Assembly: GCA_017303855.1 (NCBI GenBank)
Contig: JAFLBL010000005.1
Location: 186,001 to 250,000, forward strand
Origin: Chitinophagales bacterium
GTDB taxonomy: Bacteria > Bacteroidota > Bacteroidia > Chitinophagales > Chitinophagaceae
Length of the DNA: 64,000 nucleotides
Direction: 5' to 3'
Shown: one piece after another, positions 17,979 to 27,196 of the stretch
Layout: every line of letters starts with the position of its first letter
Position numbering within the stretch: position 1 is the stretch's first letter
Notes under the pieces: model-generated
Told to the model about the DNA's origin: nothing
Seen by the model: the letters and a program-made list of their open reading frames with translations, nothing else
Databases searched by the model: none
Program-made: the position numbers and the translations under genes

Positions 17979-18917
17979 TTAAGATACAATTTCACCTGGC
18001 ATAAACTTTTCATTATAAACCCGTGAAATGCCATCTTCCAGGTTGATGGAGGCCTTCCAACCAGCTGCCTGCAAACGGCTTACATCCATCAGTTTCCTGG
18101 GTGTACCATCCGGTTTGCTGGTATCCCAGTCAATCCGACCGGAGAAACCCGTAATGCGCTGAATCAATTCCGCCAGTTCTTTAATACTGATATCTATGCC
18201 CACGCCGATGTTGACAAACTCCTTCTCATTGTAGGTCTGCATCAGGAAATAACAGGCCGCAGCCATATCATCTGCATGTAGAAACTCCCGGCGGGGTGAA
18301 CCAGTTCCCCAGAGTGATACGGAGGCATCACCCCGTTGCTTCGCTTCATGAAATTTGCGGAGCATGGCCGGCAGTACATGTGATGTGTTCAGGTCATAAT
18401 TATCATTGGGGCCGTACAGATTGGTGGGCATCACGGAAATGAAATTGCAGCCATACTGGTCGCGGTAAGCTTCACACATTTTAATACCCGCAATTTTGGC
18501 AATGGCATAAGGCTCATTGGTGGGTTCCAATAACCCGGTCAGCAGGTATTCTTCCTTTAATGGCTGCGGGGCTTGTTTGGGATAGATACAGGAAGAACCG
18601 AGAAACATCAGCTTGGTCACTCCGTTGACGTAAGCCTGGTGAATGACATTCGATTGAATCATCAGGTTCTCATAAAGGAAATCGGCCCGGTAGGTATTAT
18701 TGGCAATGATACCGCCTACTTTGGCCGCAGCCAGAAACACATAGTCCGGTTTTTCCGCGGCGAAAAAGCCAGCCACGGCGTCCTGGTTGCGCAGATCCAG
18801 TTCTTTGGAAGAACGCAGCAACAGGTTGGTAAAGCCTTCCTGCTCCAGTTTCCGCCGGATGGCACTGCCCACCATGCCGTTGTGCCCGGCGATGTATATT
18901 TTACTGTTCTTTTCCAT
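17979..18917 (-). CDS. fcl: GDP-L-fucose synthase
   Basis: 312 residues, family-typical length. The NADPH-binding GxxGxxG is within [14 protein letters not shown] near the N-terminus. [19 protein letters not shown] gives the catalytic Ser and the Fcl-specific segment, and [18 protein letters not shown] gives the YxxxK pair. [10 protein letters not shown] and [13 protein letters not shown] are further Fcl hallmarks. The enzyme epimerises and reduces GDP-4-keto-6-deoxymannose to GDP-L-fucose. Gmd, which makes its substrate, is encoded 166 bases upstream. Together they indicate fucose (or a relative) in the glycan. Confidence 0.97.
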   Translation of the reverse strand: MEKNSKIYIAGHNGMVGSAIRRKLEQEGFTNLLLRSSKELDLRNQDAVAGFFAAEKPDYVFLAAAKVGGIIANNTYRADFLYENLMIQSNVIHQAYVNGVTKLMFLGSSCIYPKQAPQPLKEEYLLTGLLEPTNEPYAIAKIAGIKMCEAYRDQYGCNFISVMPTNLYGPNDNYDLNTSHVLPAMLRKFHEAKQRGDASVSLWGTGSPRREFLHADDMAAACYFLMQTYNEKEFVNIGVGIDISIKELAELIQRITGFSGRIDWDTSKPDGTPRKLMDVSRLQAAGWKASINLEDGISRVYNEKFMPGEIVS

Positions 18918-19083
18918 GAAGATATGTTTACTATCAGAGGCAGATTAATGCTTCAGCACGCTTTGGCACCCTTCGACACCCTTCGACAAGCTCCCCGCAT
19001 GAGGCGGGACAGGCAGGGTGACAACGAATGTCATGGTGAGCTTGCCGAACCATGAACATACCGAAGTACAGCTTTACAAAAAA
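18918..19083 (-). repeat. Intergenic repeat element between gmd and fcl
   Basis: This 166-base spacer contains a tandem CACCCTTCGA / CACCCTTCGACAAGCTC repeat, then a small hairpin CCCGC-ATGAG-GCGGG and the word GGTGAGCTTGCCGAAC, which is a partial inverse of the first half. It has no open frame of note. It looks like an interspersed palindromic extragenic element. It interrupts an otherwise compact operon. Confidence 0.55.
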
Positions 19084-20193
19084 TTACTCATGCTGATGCA
19101 GGATATCAAATCCGGCTTCTTTCAGCAGTTTATTCTTGCGGAAGAGTTCAATATCGGCCGCTACCATTTCCTTAACCATTTCAGCAAGGGTATATTTAGG
19201 TGTCCAGCCCAGTTTGGTATTGGCCTTGGTGGCATCGCCTATCAGCAGATCCACTTCGGTTGGACGGAAATAATTGGGATCCACAAATACCACTTCTTTC
19301 CCTACAGGCAGGAATTTATTACCGGAGGCACTGACCACGGCTTTTTCATTCACGCCTTCGCCGGAGAAAGTCAGGGTCACCCCGATTTCACTGAATGCCA
19401 TCCGGATAAAATCACGCACCGGGGTGGTAACGCCCGTGGCTATTACAAAATCTTCCGGCTCATCCTGCTGCAGGATGCGCCACATTGCTTCCACATAATC
19501 CTTTGCATGTCCCCAGTCGCGCTTGGCATCGAGATTTCCCACAAACAATTTTTCCTGCAGACCGAGTGACATCTGTGCCACCGCCCGGGTGATTTTGCGG
19601 GTCACGAATGTTTCGCCACGGAGCGGACTTTCGTGATTAAACAGGATGCCATTGCAGGCAAACATATTATAGGCTTCCCTGTAGTTAACTGTGATCCAGT
19701 ACGCGTACATTTTGGCTACACCGTACGGACTGCGGGGATAGAAGGGAGTGGTTTCGCTCTGGGGTACTTCCTGTACCAGTCCGTACAGTTCGGAAGTAGA
19801 TGCCTGGTATACTCTTGTTTTCTGTGTAAGTCCGAGCAGTCTAACAGCCTCGAGTATGCGCAATGTACCGATCCCGTCCGCATTGGCGGTATATTCGGGT
19901 ACGTCAAAGCTTACTTTAACATGGCTCATCGCGCCGAGATTGTAAATCTCATCGGGCTGTACCTGCTGGATAATACGGATCAGGTTGGTACTGTCGGTAA
20001 GGTCGCCATAATGCAGGATAAACCGGCGTCCGGAAACGTGGGGATCCGCATACAGGTGATCAATACGATCCGTATTGAAGAGTGAAGAACGACGTTTAAT
20101 GCCATGGACTTCATAGCCTTTGCTCAGCAGTAATTCCGCGAGGTAGGCGCCGTCCTGTCCGGTAATACCGGTAATGATTGCTTTTTTATTCAT
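19084..20193 (-). CDS. gmd: GDP-mannose 4,6-dehydratase
   Basis: 369 residues, the usual Gmd length. The NADP site is [20 protein letters not shown]. Catalytic and substrate elements follow: [19 protein letters not shown] with the catalytic Thr/Ser and Glu, and [20 protein letters not shown] with the YxxxK pair. [15 protein letters not shown] is a Gmd-specific segment that wraps the cofactor. The enzyme converts GDP-D-mannose to GDP-4-keto-6-deoxy-D-mannose in the cytoplasm. No mannose-1-phosphate guanylyltransferase is encoded in the window, so GDP-mannose must come from elsewhere on the genome. Fcl is encoded just downstream. Confidence 0.98.
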   Translation of the reverse strand: MNKKAIITGITGQDGAYLAELLLSKGYEVHGIKRRSSLFNTDRIDHLYADPHVSGRRFILHYGDLTDSTNLIRIIQQVQPDEIYNLGAMSHVKVSFDVPEYTANADGIGTLRILEAVRLLGLTQKTRVYQASTSELYGLVQEVPQSETTPFYPRSPYGVAKMYAYWITVNYREAYNMFACNGILFNHESPLRGETFVTRKITRAVAQMSLGLQEKLFVGNLDAKRDWGHAKDYVEAMWRILQQDEPEDFVIATGVTTPVRDFIRMAFSEIGVTLTFSGEGVNEKAVVSASGNKFLPVGKEVVFVDPNYFRPTEVDLLIGDATKANTKLGWTPKYTLAEMVKEMVAADIELFRKNKLLKEAGFDILHQHE

Positions 20194-20217
20194 TAGGGTT
20201 GAAGGTTTAAGGTTTAG

Positions 20218-20266
20218 GGTTTAAGGTTGAGTTGTTGAGTTGTTGAGTTGTTGAGTTGTTGAGGCG
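20218..20266. repeat. Short tandem repeat (period 8, GTTGTTGA-type)
   Basis: The spacer between the WbpB-like gene and gmd contains consecutive copies of an octamer related to TGAGTTGT, degenerating at both ends into TTTAAGGTT words. Similar octamers recur before rfbA, after the NagX-like gene and near 37.8 kb. There is no coding sequence here. Confidence 0.75.
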
Positions 20267-20285
20267 GCAAGGATAATTCACTGCT

Positions 20286-21176
20286 TTATTTTCTGATATC
20301 GTGTACCAGTTGAATGCTTTTTCTTACTTCGGCCAGTGTTATACCCCGGCCGGCAAGGATTTCTTCGTAGGATCGGGTATGTAGTTGCTCAAAACCATCA
20401 CTAAAATCAATGGCGGCCTGGTCAATGGTTAAAGAACGGAATGTACGAAGCCCTTTCTCTTTTATGGCATCCGGGATATCCTGTTCATCAATGCTAAGCA
20501 ACCATTCCACACGGGCTTTTTCCAGTTCAAGTATCCCTGATGTACGTACCGGGGAGGATTCCGCGACTGTAACCTGATTTACTTTACCGAATATCCAAAG
20601 CAACATGTCAAAAAAATGCAGTCCGATATTCGTGGCGATGCCCCCGCTTTTCTGTTCTTCGCCTTTCCAGCTGTTCAGGTACCAGTGCCCTCGTGCACTG
20701 ATATATTTCAGCCCGATGATATGCTTGTCACTGCCGGGTGATGCCAGTATCCGCTTATGTAAAGCCTGCAGGGCCGGGTGCAAACGTAATTGCAGGATAG
20801 TAAAAACCTGTTTACCTGTTTCTTTTTCCATTTCCCGCAAAGCATCGACATTCCACGGATTCAGCACCACCGGTTTCTCACAAATCACATCCGCGCCGAT
20901 CCGCAATCCAAAACGGATATGGGCGTCATGCAGGTAATTGGGTGAACAAACCACCACATAATCAATTTTCACCCCTGCCCTCTTCAGTTTATCACAATGC
21001 CGGTCAAACCGTTCAAACTCTGTAAAGAAATGACAATCCGGAAAATAAGTATCCAGTATCCCCACGGAATCATGCGGGTCAAGTGCGGCCAGCAGGTTAT
21101 TGCCGGTTTCCCTGATCGCTTTCATATGCCGCGGAGCGATGTAACCGGCGGCGCCGATGAGGAGGAAGTTTTTCAT
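20286..21176 (-). CDS. Gfo/Idh/MocA family oxidoreductase (WbpB/WlbA-like)
   Basis: 296 residues. N-terminal dinucleotide fold NFLLIGAAGYIAPRHMKAIR, then YVVVCSPNYLHDAHIRFGL and the family motif ADVICEKPVVLNPWNVDAL, where EKP is conserved and Lys is catalytic. The C-terminal domain contains LQLRLHPALQALHKRI and GGIATNIGLHFFDMLLWIFG with the conserved His. The QLRLHP and RGHWYLNSWKG segments are typical of WbpB/WlbA, which oxidise the 3-position of UDP-GlcNAcA. The next gene encodes a WbpD/WlbB-like acetyltransferase, supporting this subgroup. The partner aminotransferase is not in the window. It is slightly shorter than typical WbpB. Confidence 0.8.
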   Translation of the reverse strand: MKNFLLIGAAGYIAPRHMKAIRETGNNLLAALDPHDSVGILDTYFPDCHFFTEFERFDRHCDKLKRAGVKIDYVVVCSPNYLHDAHIRFGLRIGADVICEKPVVLNPWNVDALREMEKETGKQVFTILQLRLHPALQALHKRILASPGSDKHIIGLKYISARGHWYLNSWKGEEQKSGGIATNIGLHFFDMLLWIFGKVNQVTVAESSPVRTSGILELEKARVEWLLSIDEQDIPDAIKEKGLRTFRSLTIDQAAIDFSDGFEQLHTRSYEEILAGRGITLAEVRKSIQLVHDIRK

Positions 21177-21245
21177 GGAAAGTTGATAGGTTGTCAGGTT
21201 GAGAAGTTAATATGGCGGTTTATTAGAAGGATCATTGTAAACCTG

Positions 21246-21827
21246 TTAACTTAACAACCTGTCAACTTTAACCATTGTTAAGTTATTTACTAATCTGTAC
21301 TTAGCACCACTCAATCCACAAACGGCAACCGCATCCCTGAACACCAGTTTCTCCCCTGCTTCACTCATCCAGCCCGTTTGCCGTGCAGGATTACCTGTTA
21401 AAAGTGCATAGGCCGGAACATCTTTTGTCACTACGGCACCGGCGCCGATAAAGGCGTAGGTGTTGATTGTGATTCCACAGATGATTGTCGCATTGGCCCC
21501 GATGGTGGCGCCCTTTTCTATGCGGGTTGTTTTAAATTCATCTTTCCGTTCAATAGCACTGCGCGGATTGATCACATTGGTAAAAACCGCGGAAGGACCG
21601 ATAAACACATCATCCGCACAAATCAGCCCTTCATAAAGGGATACATTATTCTGAATTTTCACATTGTTCCCGATCACGACTTTATTGGCCACAAATACAT
21701 TCTGACCGATCACACAGTTTTCCCCGATCACCGCTTCCGGCATTATATGAGAAAAATGCCAGATACGCGTGCCGGTTCCGATGCTGGCACCGGGATCTAC
21801 AATCGCAGATGGGTGTATGAAGGGCAA
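21246..21827 (-). CDS. Left-handed beta-helix N-acetyltransferase (WbpD/WlbB-like)
   Basis: 193 residues from a TTG start; no ATG or GTG lies at a plausible place, and the family N-terminus [20 protein letters not shown] begins two codons later. The body consists of hexapeptide repeats, for example [20 protein letters not shown]. The C-terminal [20 protein letters not shown] is the usual coenzyme A binding end. WbpD/WlbB proteins acetylate the 3-amino group of UDP-GlcNAc3N-uronate. The start codon abuts a TCAACCCT-type repeat in the upstream spacer. Substrate assignment is inference from similarity and the adjacent WbpB-like gene. Confidence 0.85.
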   Translation of the reverse strand: MPFIHPSAIVDPGASIGTGTRIWHFSHIMPEAVIGENCVIGQNVFVANKVVIGNNVKIQNNVSLYEGLICADDVFIGPSAVFTNVINPRSAIERKDEFKTTRIEKGATIGANATIICGITINTYAFIGAGAVVTKDVPAYALLTGNPARQTGWMSEAGEKLVFRDAVAVCGLSGAKYRLVNNLTMVKVDRLLS

Positions 21828-21925
21828 GGTTGAGGGTTGAAAGGTTTAGGGTTTAGAGTTAAAAGATTAACAATGCAATTTCAACGTTCGGGCCTTGTTA
21901 ATCTTTCAACTTTTAAACTTATCAA

Positions 21926-22897
21926 CTATTTCCTGAACTCCAGGTGATCTTTCCAGATTTCTTCTTCCGGGAGTGATTTAAAATAGGCATAGGTTGCTTT
22001 TAATCCTTCGGCTCGGGAAACGGAAGGTTGCCAGCCAAGGATTTCACGGGCCCGGGTGATATCCGGCTTCCGTTGTTTGGGATCATCTTTGGGCAATGGC
22101 TGATAAATGATTTTCTGGGAAGTGCCGGTCAGCCTGATGATCTCTTCGGCGAAGTCCTTCAGACTGATTTCATCCGGGTTGCCGATATTAACCGGCTGTG
22201 CATAATCGCTAAGCAGCAACCGGTAAATTCCTTCCACCAGGTCATCTACATAACAAAAACTACGGGTCTGACTGCCATCCCCGAAAACGGTAAGGTCCTG
22301 TCCCCTCAGCGCCTGTCCGATAAAAGCCGGCAGGGCGCGGCCGTCATTGAGACGCATGCGCGGACCATACGTATTAAAGATCCGGATGATGCGCGTTTCC
22401 AGTCCATGATAGGTGTGATAAGCCATGGTCATGGCTTCCTGGAAACGTTTGGCTTCATCATATACGCCACGGGGGCCAACGGGATTTACATTTCCCCAAT
22501 AATCTTCGGTTTGCGGATGTACCAGCGGATCTCCATAAACTTCACTGGTACTGGCAACGAGGATACGCGCTTTTTTACTTAAGGCGAGTCCCAGGCAGTT
22601 ATGCGTACCCAACGATCCTACTTTCAGTGTCTGGATCGGGATCTTCAGGTAGTCGATAGGACTGGCCGGAGAAGCAAAATGCAGGATATAATCCAGGTGG
22701 CCCGGCACATGTATAAACCGGCTGACATCATGATGATAAAAACTGAATTGCTTCAGCGGAAACAGGTGTTCAATGTTCTTCAGGTTGCCAGTGATCAGGT
22801 TATCCATGCCAATCACTTCATATCCTTCTTTTATAAACCGGTCACACAGATGCGAACCCAGGAAGCCGGCGGCCCCTGTAATAAGTATTCGTTTCAT
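21926..22897 (-). CDS. uxs: UDP-glucuronate decarboxylase (UDP-xylose synthase)
   Basis: 323 residues from the ATG at 22895-22897; the open frame extends 41 codons upstream but that part is not family-like. [20 protein letters not shown] is the NAD site. [20 protein letters not shown] is diagnostic of [23 protein letters not shown] carries the catalytic Ser and Glu, and YDEAKRF gives the YxxxK pair. [16 protein letters not shown] is also a UXS hallmark. The enzyme converts UDP-glucuronate to UDP-xylose with internal NAD recycling. UDP-glucuronate would come from the UDP-glucose dehydrogenase encoded two genes upstream. Confidence 0.94.
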   Translation of the reverse strand: MKRILITGAAGFLGSHLCDRFIKEGYEVIGMDNLITGNLKNIEHLFPLKQFSFYHHDVSRFIHVPGHLDYILHFASPASPIDYLKIPIQTLKVGSLGTHNCLGLALSKKARILVASTSEVYGDPLVHPQTEDYWGNVNPVGPRGVYDEAKRFQEAMTMAYHTYHGLETRIIRIFNTYGPRMRLNDGRALPAFIGQALRGQDLTVFGDGSQTRSFCYVDDLVEGIYRLLLSDYAQPVNIGNPDEISLKDFAEEIIRLTGTSQKIIYQPLPKDDPKQRKPDITRAREILGWQPSVSRAEGLKATYAYFKSLPEEEIWKDHLEFRK

Positions 22898-22955
22898 ATT
22901 AAAATGTATGGAGTAAAGTGAACTATGTTTAGGTGCACATGTATCTTTCCTGCCA

Positions 22956-23720
22956 TTAAAGATTATACAAAAGCATTCTGAAATTGTAATCCGGGATATG
23001 CGGACGAATACCCATTGCACATAAAGCAGTCTCCAGCGGAGCTGACTTTAAAAAGCCCCCATGCCGGCTATAAAGGCCATATACATAGCGAAAAGCCTGT
23101 GGTTTTGGCAGTTCCTGGTAGAAAGGTAAGCCGTATGAGGGCTGATTATTCAGTGCGAGAGAGCCGTCTATCAGTTTGTCCCTGATAGCTCCAATCGTAA
23201 GCACCTGTCCCTTTGTATCCAGCCCGATCCAGTTACTATTAGAACCTACGACCATCCAACCTTCTTTTGTTTTTACTTCCAGTAGTGCATGGGATGAAAC
23301 ATATGATTTGAAAAAATCTCTACGGGCTACATCCTTTCCATTAAAATCAAAATAGATATAAATATGCCTTACTGAAAAGCCGGCCAGCAGGTAAAACTTT
23401 TCCAACAGCATACTCCGGTCATAACAAAGCCCTTTTTTTTGCCTGAAATAATATTGCACATTACCCACGCTATCGTATGTATTCATGCTGTTACATACTT
23501 CCGATAAAACCCGTTCCTGAATCAGCTTAACATAATTCAATTCTGTTTGCTGACTTTGGTGAATTTCATGATCCGGAATATCGATTTTCCATTCGCTTAA
23601 GAAAGCTTTAAGAAAAATCCGGTCATTTTTAGACAAGGTGGCGGGACTGTTAAACAAATAAATGAATAACAAGGAAGAAATCAGCAGCAGGGCTGAAATA
23701 CGGATGAATTTTTTCTTCAA
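22956..23720 (-). CDS. Transglutaminase-like protein with N-terminal membrane anchor
   Basis: 254 residues starting at a TTG (23718-23720); an in-frame stop lies just upstream and there is no early ATG. Residues 8-24 ([17 protein letters not shown]) form a signal anchor, so the rest is periplasmic or outer-facing. [20 protein letters not shown] offers the Cys, [19 protein letters not shown] the His, and NSNWIGLD the Asp of a transglutaminase/protease-like triad in the correct order. The C-terminal 90 residues show no motif that I recognise. It lies between ugd and uxs, an odd place for such a protein, so it may modify or cleave a surface protein or the glycan-peptide link. Family call is moderate; function unknown. 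Confidence 0.62.
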   Translation of the reverse strand: MKKKFIRISALLLISSLLFIYLFNSPATLSKNDRIFLKAFLSEWKIDIPDHEIHQSQQTELNYVKLIQERVLSEVCNSMNTYDSVGNVQYYFRQKKGLCYDRSMLLEKFYLLAGFSVRHIYIYFDFNGKDVARRDFFKSYVSSHALLEVKTKEGWMVVGSNSNWIGLDTKGQVLTIGAIRDKLIDGSLALNNQPSYGLPFYQELPKPQAFRYVYGLYSRHGGFLKSAPLETALCAMGIRPHIPDYNFRMLLYNL

Positions 23721-23745
23721 GATATCAGGTTTTCGATACTATCCG

Positions 23746-25080
23746 TTAAACGGACATCACCGCAGACCTGCCAATACTTTCATAATAAAACCCCAGGGTT
23801 TCCATCGTAGGTATATCGTACAGGTTACGGCCATCAAAAATAACCTTTGTTTTTAATAATCCGGCCATTTTCTTAAAATCAGGCGTCCTGAATTCATTCC
23901 ATTCTGTACAGATGATCAACGCATCCGCTCCTTCAAGTGCTTCGTATTGGCTTTCAGCAAATTTTATATCCTCGGAAAATTCTCTTTTTACATTGGGCAT
24001 TGCCTCAGGATCAAAGGCGGAAACCGTAGCTCCCTGGCTCAGGAGACGTGCAGCCACTTCAAGGGCCGGTGCTTCACGGATATCATCTGTGTTCGGCTTA
24101 AAGGCCAGACCCCATAATGCAAAATGCTTTCCTGAGAGTTTACCCTTATAATAAGTATCGATTTTGCCAAAGAAAAATTCTTTCTGTTTTTTATTAACAT
24201 CCATTACCGCATTAAGAATCTTGAACTCATATTGCGCATCAGTGGATGATTTGGCGAGCGCCTGTACATCTTTCGGAAAACAGCTGCCGCCATAACCCAA
24301 TCCGGGATAGAGGAAATGTTTGCCAATACGGAAGTCAGTACCAATGCCACGACGTACCATGTCCACATCAGCATTCAGTTTTTCACATAATACCGCGATT
24401 TCATTCATAAAGGAAATCTTGGTAGCCAGAAAACTGTTGGCCGCATATTTGGTCAGTTCCGCGCTGTTCTCATCCATAAAAATAATCGGGTTGCCCTGAC
24501 GAACATAAGGTTCATATAGTTGCTGCATCAGCTTACGCGCTTTTTCAGACCGGGTCCCCACCACTACCCTGTCCGGTTTCATAAAATCATCTACCGCGGC
24601 ACCTTCACGCAAAAATTCAGGATTACTTACCACATCAAACGCATCAGCAATATCAGCCGTGGCACTGGCCAGAATAGCTTCCCGAACCCTTTGAGCGGTA
24701 CCGACAGGAACGGTACTTTTATCAACAATCACCTGGTAGGTGCCGGGTTTAATCATTGTTCCCAGATCGTTGGCTACAGCCAGTATATATTTCAAATCTG
24801 CGCTGCCATCTTCGCCAGGAGGTGTTGGCAGGGCCAGGAAAATAATTTGCGCATCTTCTATTCCTTCTTTCAGCGAAGTGGTAAACTGTAGTCGTCCTTC
24901 TTTCAGGTTGCGTGTAAATATTTTTTCCAGTCCGGGTTCATAAATGGTAATCTCACCGGCTTTTAGTCGCTGAACTTTAGATTCATCAATATCCACACAG
25001 GTCACATTGTTCCCGGTTTCTGCAAAACAGGTACCGCTGACCAGGCCTACATATCCGGTACCTACTACTGTAATATTCAT
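23746..25080 (-). CDS. ugd: UDP-glucose/GDP-mannose dehydrogenase family protein, probable UDP-glucose 6-dehydrogenase
   Basis: 444 residues. NAD site MNITVVGTGYVGLVSGTCFA at the N-terminus. The middle has VDKSTVPVGTA and SNPEFLREGAAVDDF; the catalytic Cys is in GLGYGGSCFPKDVQAL; the C-terminal domain has LWGLAFKPNTDDIREAPAL. All are hallmarks of Ugd/TuaD. The enzyme oxidises UDP-glucose twice to UDP-glucuronate. With the decarboxylase encoded downstream it supplies UDP-xylose, and free UDP-glucuronate could feed the glycan itself. A UDP-GlcNAc dehydrogenase (WbpA type) is less likely from the sequence but would fit the WbpB/WbpD-like pair. It lies 16 bases downstream of rfbA. Confidence 0.94.
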   Translation of the reverse strand: MNITVVGTGYVGLVSGTCFAETGNNVTCVDIDESKVQRLKAGEITIYEPGLEKIFTRNLKEGRLQFTTSLKEGIEDAQIIFLALPTPPGEDGSADLKYILAVANDLGTMIKPGTYQVIVDKSTVPVGTAQRVREAILASATADIADAFDVVSNPEFLREGAAVDDFMKPDRVVVGTRSEKARKLMQQLYEPYVRQGNPIIFMDENSAELTKYAANSFLATKISFMNEIAVLCEKLNADVDMVRRGIGTDFRIGKHFLYPGLGYGGSCFPKDVQALAKSSTDAQYEFKILNAVMDVNKKQKEFFFGKIDTYYKGKLSGKHFALWGLAFKPNTDDIREAPALEVAARLLSQGATVSAFDPEAMPNVKREFSEDIKFAESQYEALEGADALIICTEWNEFRTPDFKKMAGLLKTKVIFDGRNLYDIPTMETLGFYYESIGRSAVMSV

Positions 25081-25096
25081 CTGTTATGTTTTGAAA

Positions 25097-25954
25097 TTAA
25101 ACGATACGTTTCAGGTACTCGCCGTACCCGCTTTTAGCCAGTTCAGCGGCTATTTCATTCAGTTGATCCCGGTTGATAAATCCGTTGCGGAACGCGATTT
25201 CTTCGATACAGCCGATTTTATTGCCTTGTCTTTTCTCGATGACGCGGACAAATTCACTGGCATCACTAAGCGAATCAAATGTACCGGTATCCAGCCAGGC
25301 CGTTCCCCTGTCGAGCAGGGCTACTTTCAGGTTTCCGTTTTCGAGATATACTTTATTTACATCCGTGATTTCATATTCGCCACGGGGAGAGGGTTTCAGT
25401 TCTTTGGCGATTTTCACCACGCTGTTATCATAGAAATAGAGTCCCGGTACCGCAAAATTGGATTTGGGTTTAGCTGGCTTCTCTTCAATACTCAACGCAT
25501 TGTAGTGCTCATCAAATTCCACTACGCCATACCGCTCGGGATCGGCTACCTGGTAGGCAAACACATAGCCGCCTTCGACGTTCACCAGTTCCTTGAGTTG
25601 TTTCCCCATCCGGCTTCCATAAAAAATATTATCGCCCAGCACGAGTGCTACTTTATCATCGCCGATAAACTGTTCCCCGATCACGAATGCCTGGGCGAGT
25701 CCGTTGGGCACTTCCTGGATCGCGTATTCAAAATGACAACCGATTTTGGAACCGTCGCCCAGTAAACGTTTGAACGAAGGATTGTCTTCCGGAGTGGTAA
25801 TGATCAGCACTTCGCGGATACCGGCCATCATTAATACGGAAAGCGGATAATATATCATCGGCTTGTCGTAAATCGGCATCAGCTGTTTGGAAATGGCTTT
25901 GGTAATGGGATACAGTCGTGTGCCGGAGCCGCCGGCGAGGATGATTCCTTTCAT
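25097..25954 (-). CDS. rfbA: Glucose-1-phosphate thymidylyltransferase
   Basis: 285 residues from the ATG at 25952-25954. The frame stays open 41 codons upstream, but those codons read through the tandem repeat before the gene and are not homologous to the family. [20 protein letters not shown] is the nucleotide-binding signature, followed by [32 protein letters not shown] and VPGLYFYDN, all as in RmlA. The enzyme forms dTDP-glucose from dTTP and glucose-1-phosphate. RfbB, which uses dTDP-glucose, is encoded upstream after 135 bases of repeat. RmlC and RmlD are not in the window. Confidence 0.97.
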   Translation of the reverse strand: MKGIILAGGSGTRLYPITKAISKQLMPIYDKPMIYYPLSVLMMAGIREVLIITTPEDNPSFKRLLGDGSKIGCHFEYAIQEVPNGLAQAFVIGEQFIGDDKVALVLGDNIFYGSRMGKQLKELVNVEGGYVFAYQVADPERYGVVEFDEHYNALSIEEKPAKPKSNFAVPGLYFYDNSVVKIAKELKPSPRGEYEITDVNKVYLENGNLKVALLDRGTAWLDTGTFDSLSDASEFVRVIEKRQGNKIGCIEEIAFRNGFINRDQLNEIAAELAKSGYGEYLKRIV

Positions 25955-25956
25955 AA

Positions 25957-26055
25957 GGGAGGTTTGAAGGTTTAGGTGTTTAGTTGTTGAGTCGTTTAGT
26001 TGTTGAGGCGTTGAGTTGTTGAGGCGTTGAGTTGTTGAGGCGTTTAGATACAGAT
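25957..26055. repeat. Tandem repeat before rfbA (period 8/16, GTTGAG-type)
   Basis: The rfbB-rfbA spacer has about a dozen degenerate octamers of the type GTTGAGGC and GTTGAGTT in alternating order, then TTTAG words. Part of it remains open in the rfbA frame, which explains an apparent N-terminal extension. The repeat begins only a few bases from the rfbA start codon. Confidence 0.8.
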
Positions 26056-26089
26056 TTTCATAGTTCGATCTAAACAACTAAACAATTAC

Positions 26090-27154
26090 TCAGCTTCTGT
26101 CTTTATACTGCTCTTCATAATAATGCTGATACGCGCCGCTGGTGACATTTTTCAGCCATTCTTCATTTTGCAGGTACCAGTCGATGGTAAGGGCCAGTCC
26201 CTGTTCAAAGGTTACGGAAGGCGCCCAACCTAATTCTTTATTAATCTTACTGGCATCAATAGCGTACCGGCGGTCATGCCCGGGCCGGTCTTTCACATAC
26301 GTGATCAGGGTTTCGCTGGTACCGGGTGCGTTCCCCAGTTTTTCATCCATCTGCTTGCACAGCAGTTTCACCAGGTCAATATTGCGCCATTCATTGAAAC
26401 CGCCGATATTATAGGTATCGCCGTTCTTTCCATTGTGAAAAACGGTGTCAATAGCCGTGGCATGATCTTTTACAAAGAGCCAGTCACGGGTATAAAGTCC
26501 GTCGCCATATACCGGCAGCGGTTTTTTAGTAATGATATTATTGATAAAAAGCGGGAGCAGCTTTTCAGGAAAATGATTGGGACCGTAATTATTGGAGCAG
26601 TTACTCAATACCACGGGAAGTCCGTAGGTGTCATGATAGGCTCTTACAAAATGATCACTGGCCGCTTTGGAAGCACTGTAGGGTGAGTGCGGATCGTATT
26701 TGGTATCCTCGGTAAAGAAACCGGTATCGCCGAGTGCGCCATATACTTCGTCGGTGGACACATGATAGAAGCGCTTGCCTTCATAGTTGTCTTTCCAGAA
26801 ATGCCGGGCAGTATTCAGCAGGTTCACTGTACCGATTACGTTGGTATATACAAAATCCAACGGGGAAATGATAGACCGGTCCACGTGACTTTCTGCCGCC
26901 AGGTGGATCACCGCATCGGGCTGATGTAAACCGAAGATCCTTTCAAGCGCATCCTTATCCAGGATATCCGCTTTCTCGAAGAAGTAATTGGAGGATTGCT
27001 CAATATCCCGGAGGTTCTCAAGATTACCTGCATAAGTAAGGGCATCCAGATTGACGATCTTGTAGTCAGGGTATTTTGTTACAAAAAGGCGCACCACATG
27101 AGAGCCAATAAATCCGGCTCCACCGGTTATTACAATTGTTTTGTTAGTGTTCAC
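26090..27154 (-). CDS. rfbB: dTDP-glucose 4,6-dehydratase
   Basis: 354 residues. The start is a GTG at 27152-27154; no ATG lies in the right place, and the family sequence follows at once with IVITGGAGFIGSHVVRLF. HLAAESHVDRSI, FYHVSTDEVYGALGDTGFFT with the Thr-Asp-Glu catalytic group, and SPYSASKAASDHFVRAYHDT with YxxxK are all present. NCSNNYGPNHFPEKLLPL is diagnostic. The product converts dTDP-glucose to dTDP-4-keto-6-deoxyglucose. The fate of this sugar is open because no RmlC, RmlD, RmlE-like or aminotransferase gene is seen in the window. Confidence 0.97.
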   Translation of the reverse strand: MNTNKTIVITGGAGFIGSHVVRLFVTKYPDYKIVNLDALTYAGNLENLRDIEQSSNYFFEKADILDKDALERIFGLHQPDAVIHLAAESHVDRSIISPLDFVYTNVIGTVNLLNTARHFWKDNYEGKRFYHVSTDEVYGALGDTGFFTEDTKYDPHSPYSASKAASDHFVRAYHDTYGLPVVLSNCSNNYGPNHFPEKLLPLFINNIITKKPLPVYGDGLYTRDWLFVKDHATAIDTVFHNGKNGDTYNIGGFNEWRNIDLVKLLCKQMDEKLGNAPGTSETLITYVKDRPGHDRRYAIDASKINKELGWAPSVTFEQGLALTIDWYLQNEEWLKNVTSGAYQHYYEEQYKDRS

Positions 27155-27196
27155 GGATGAGGGTTTAAGGTTAGGTTAACGAATCTTAGTTGGTGA

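Noticed and set aside
20218..26055. CRISPR array in the repeat-rich spacers of the polysaccharide locus
   Set aside because: The repeats are 7-9 bases and contiguous, with no unique spacers of constant length and no cas genes.
25955..26077. N-terminal extension of rfbA by 41 codons
   Set aside because: It is a translation of the GTTGAG tandem repeat; the family sequence begins at MKGIILAGG.
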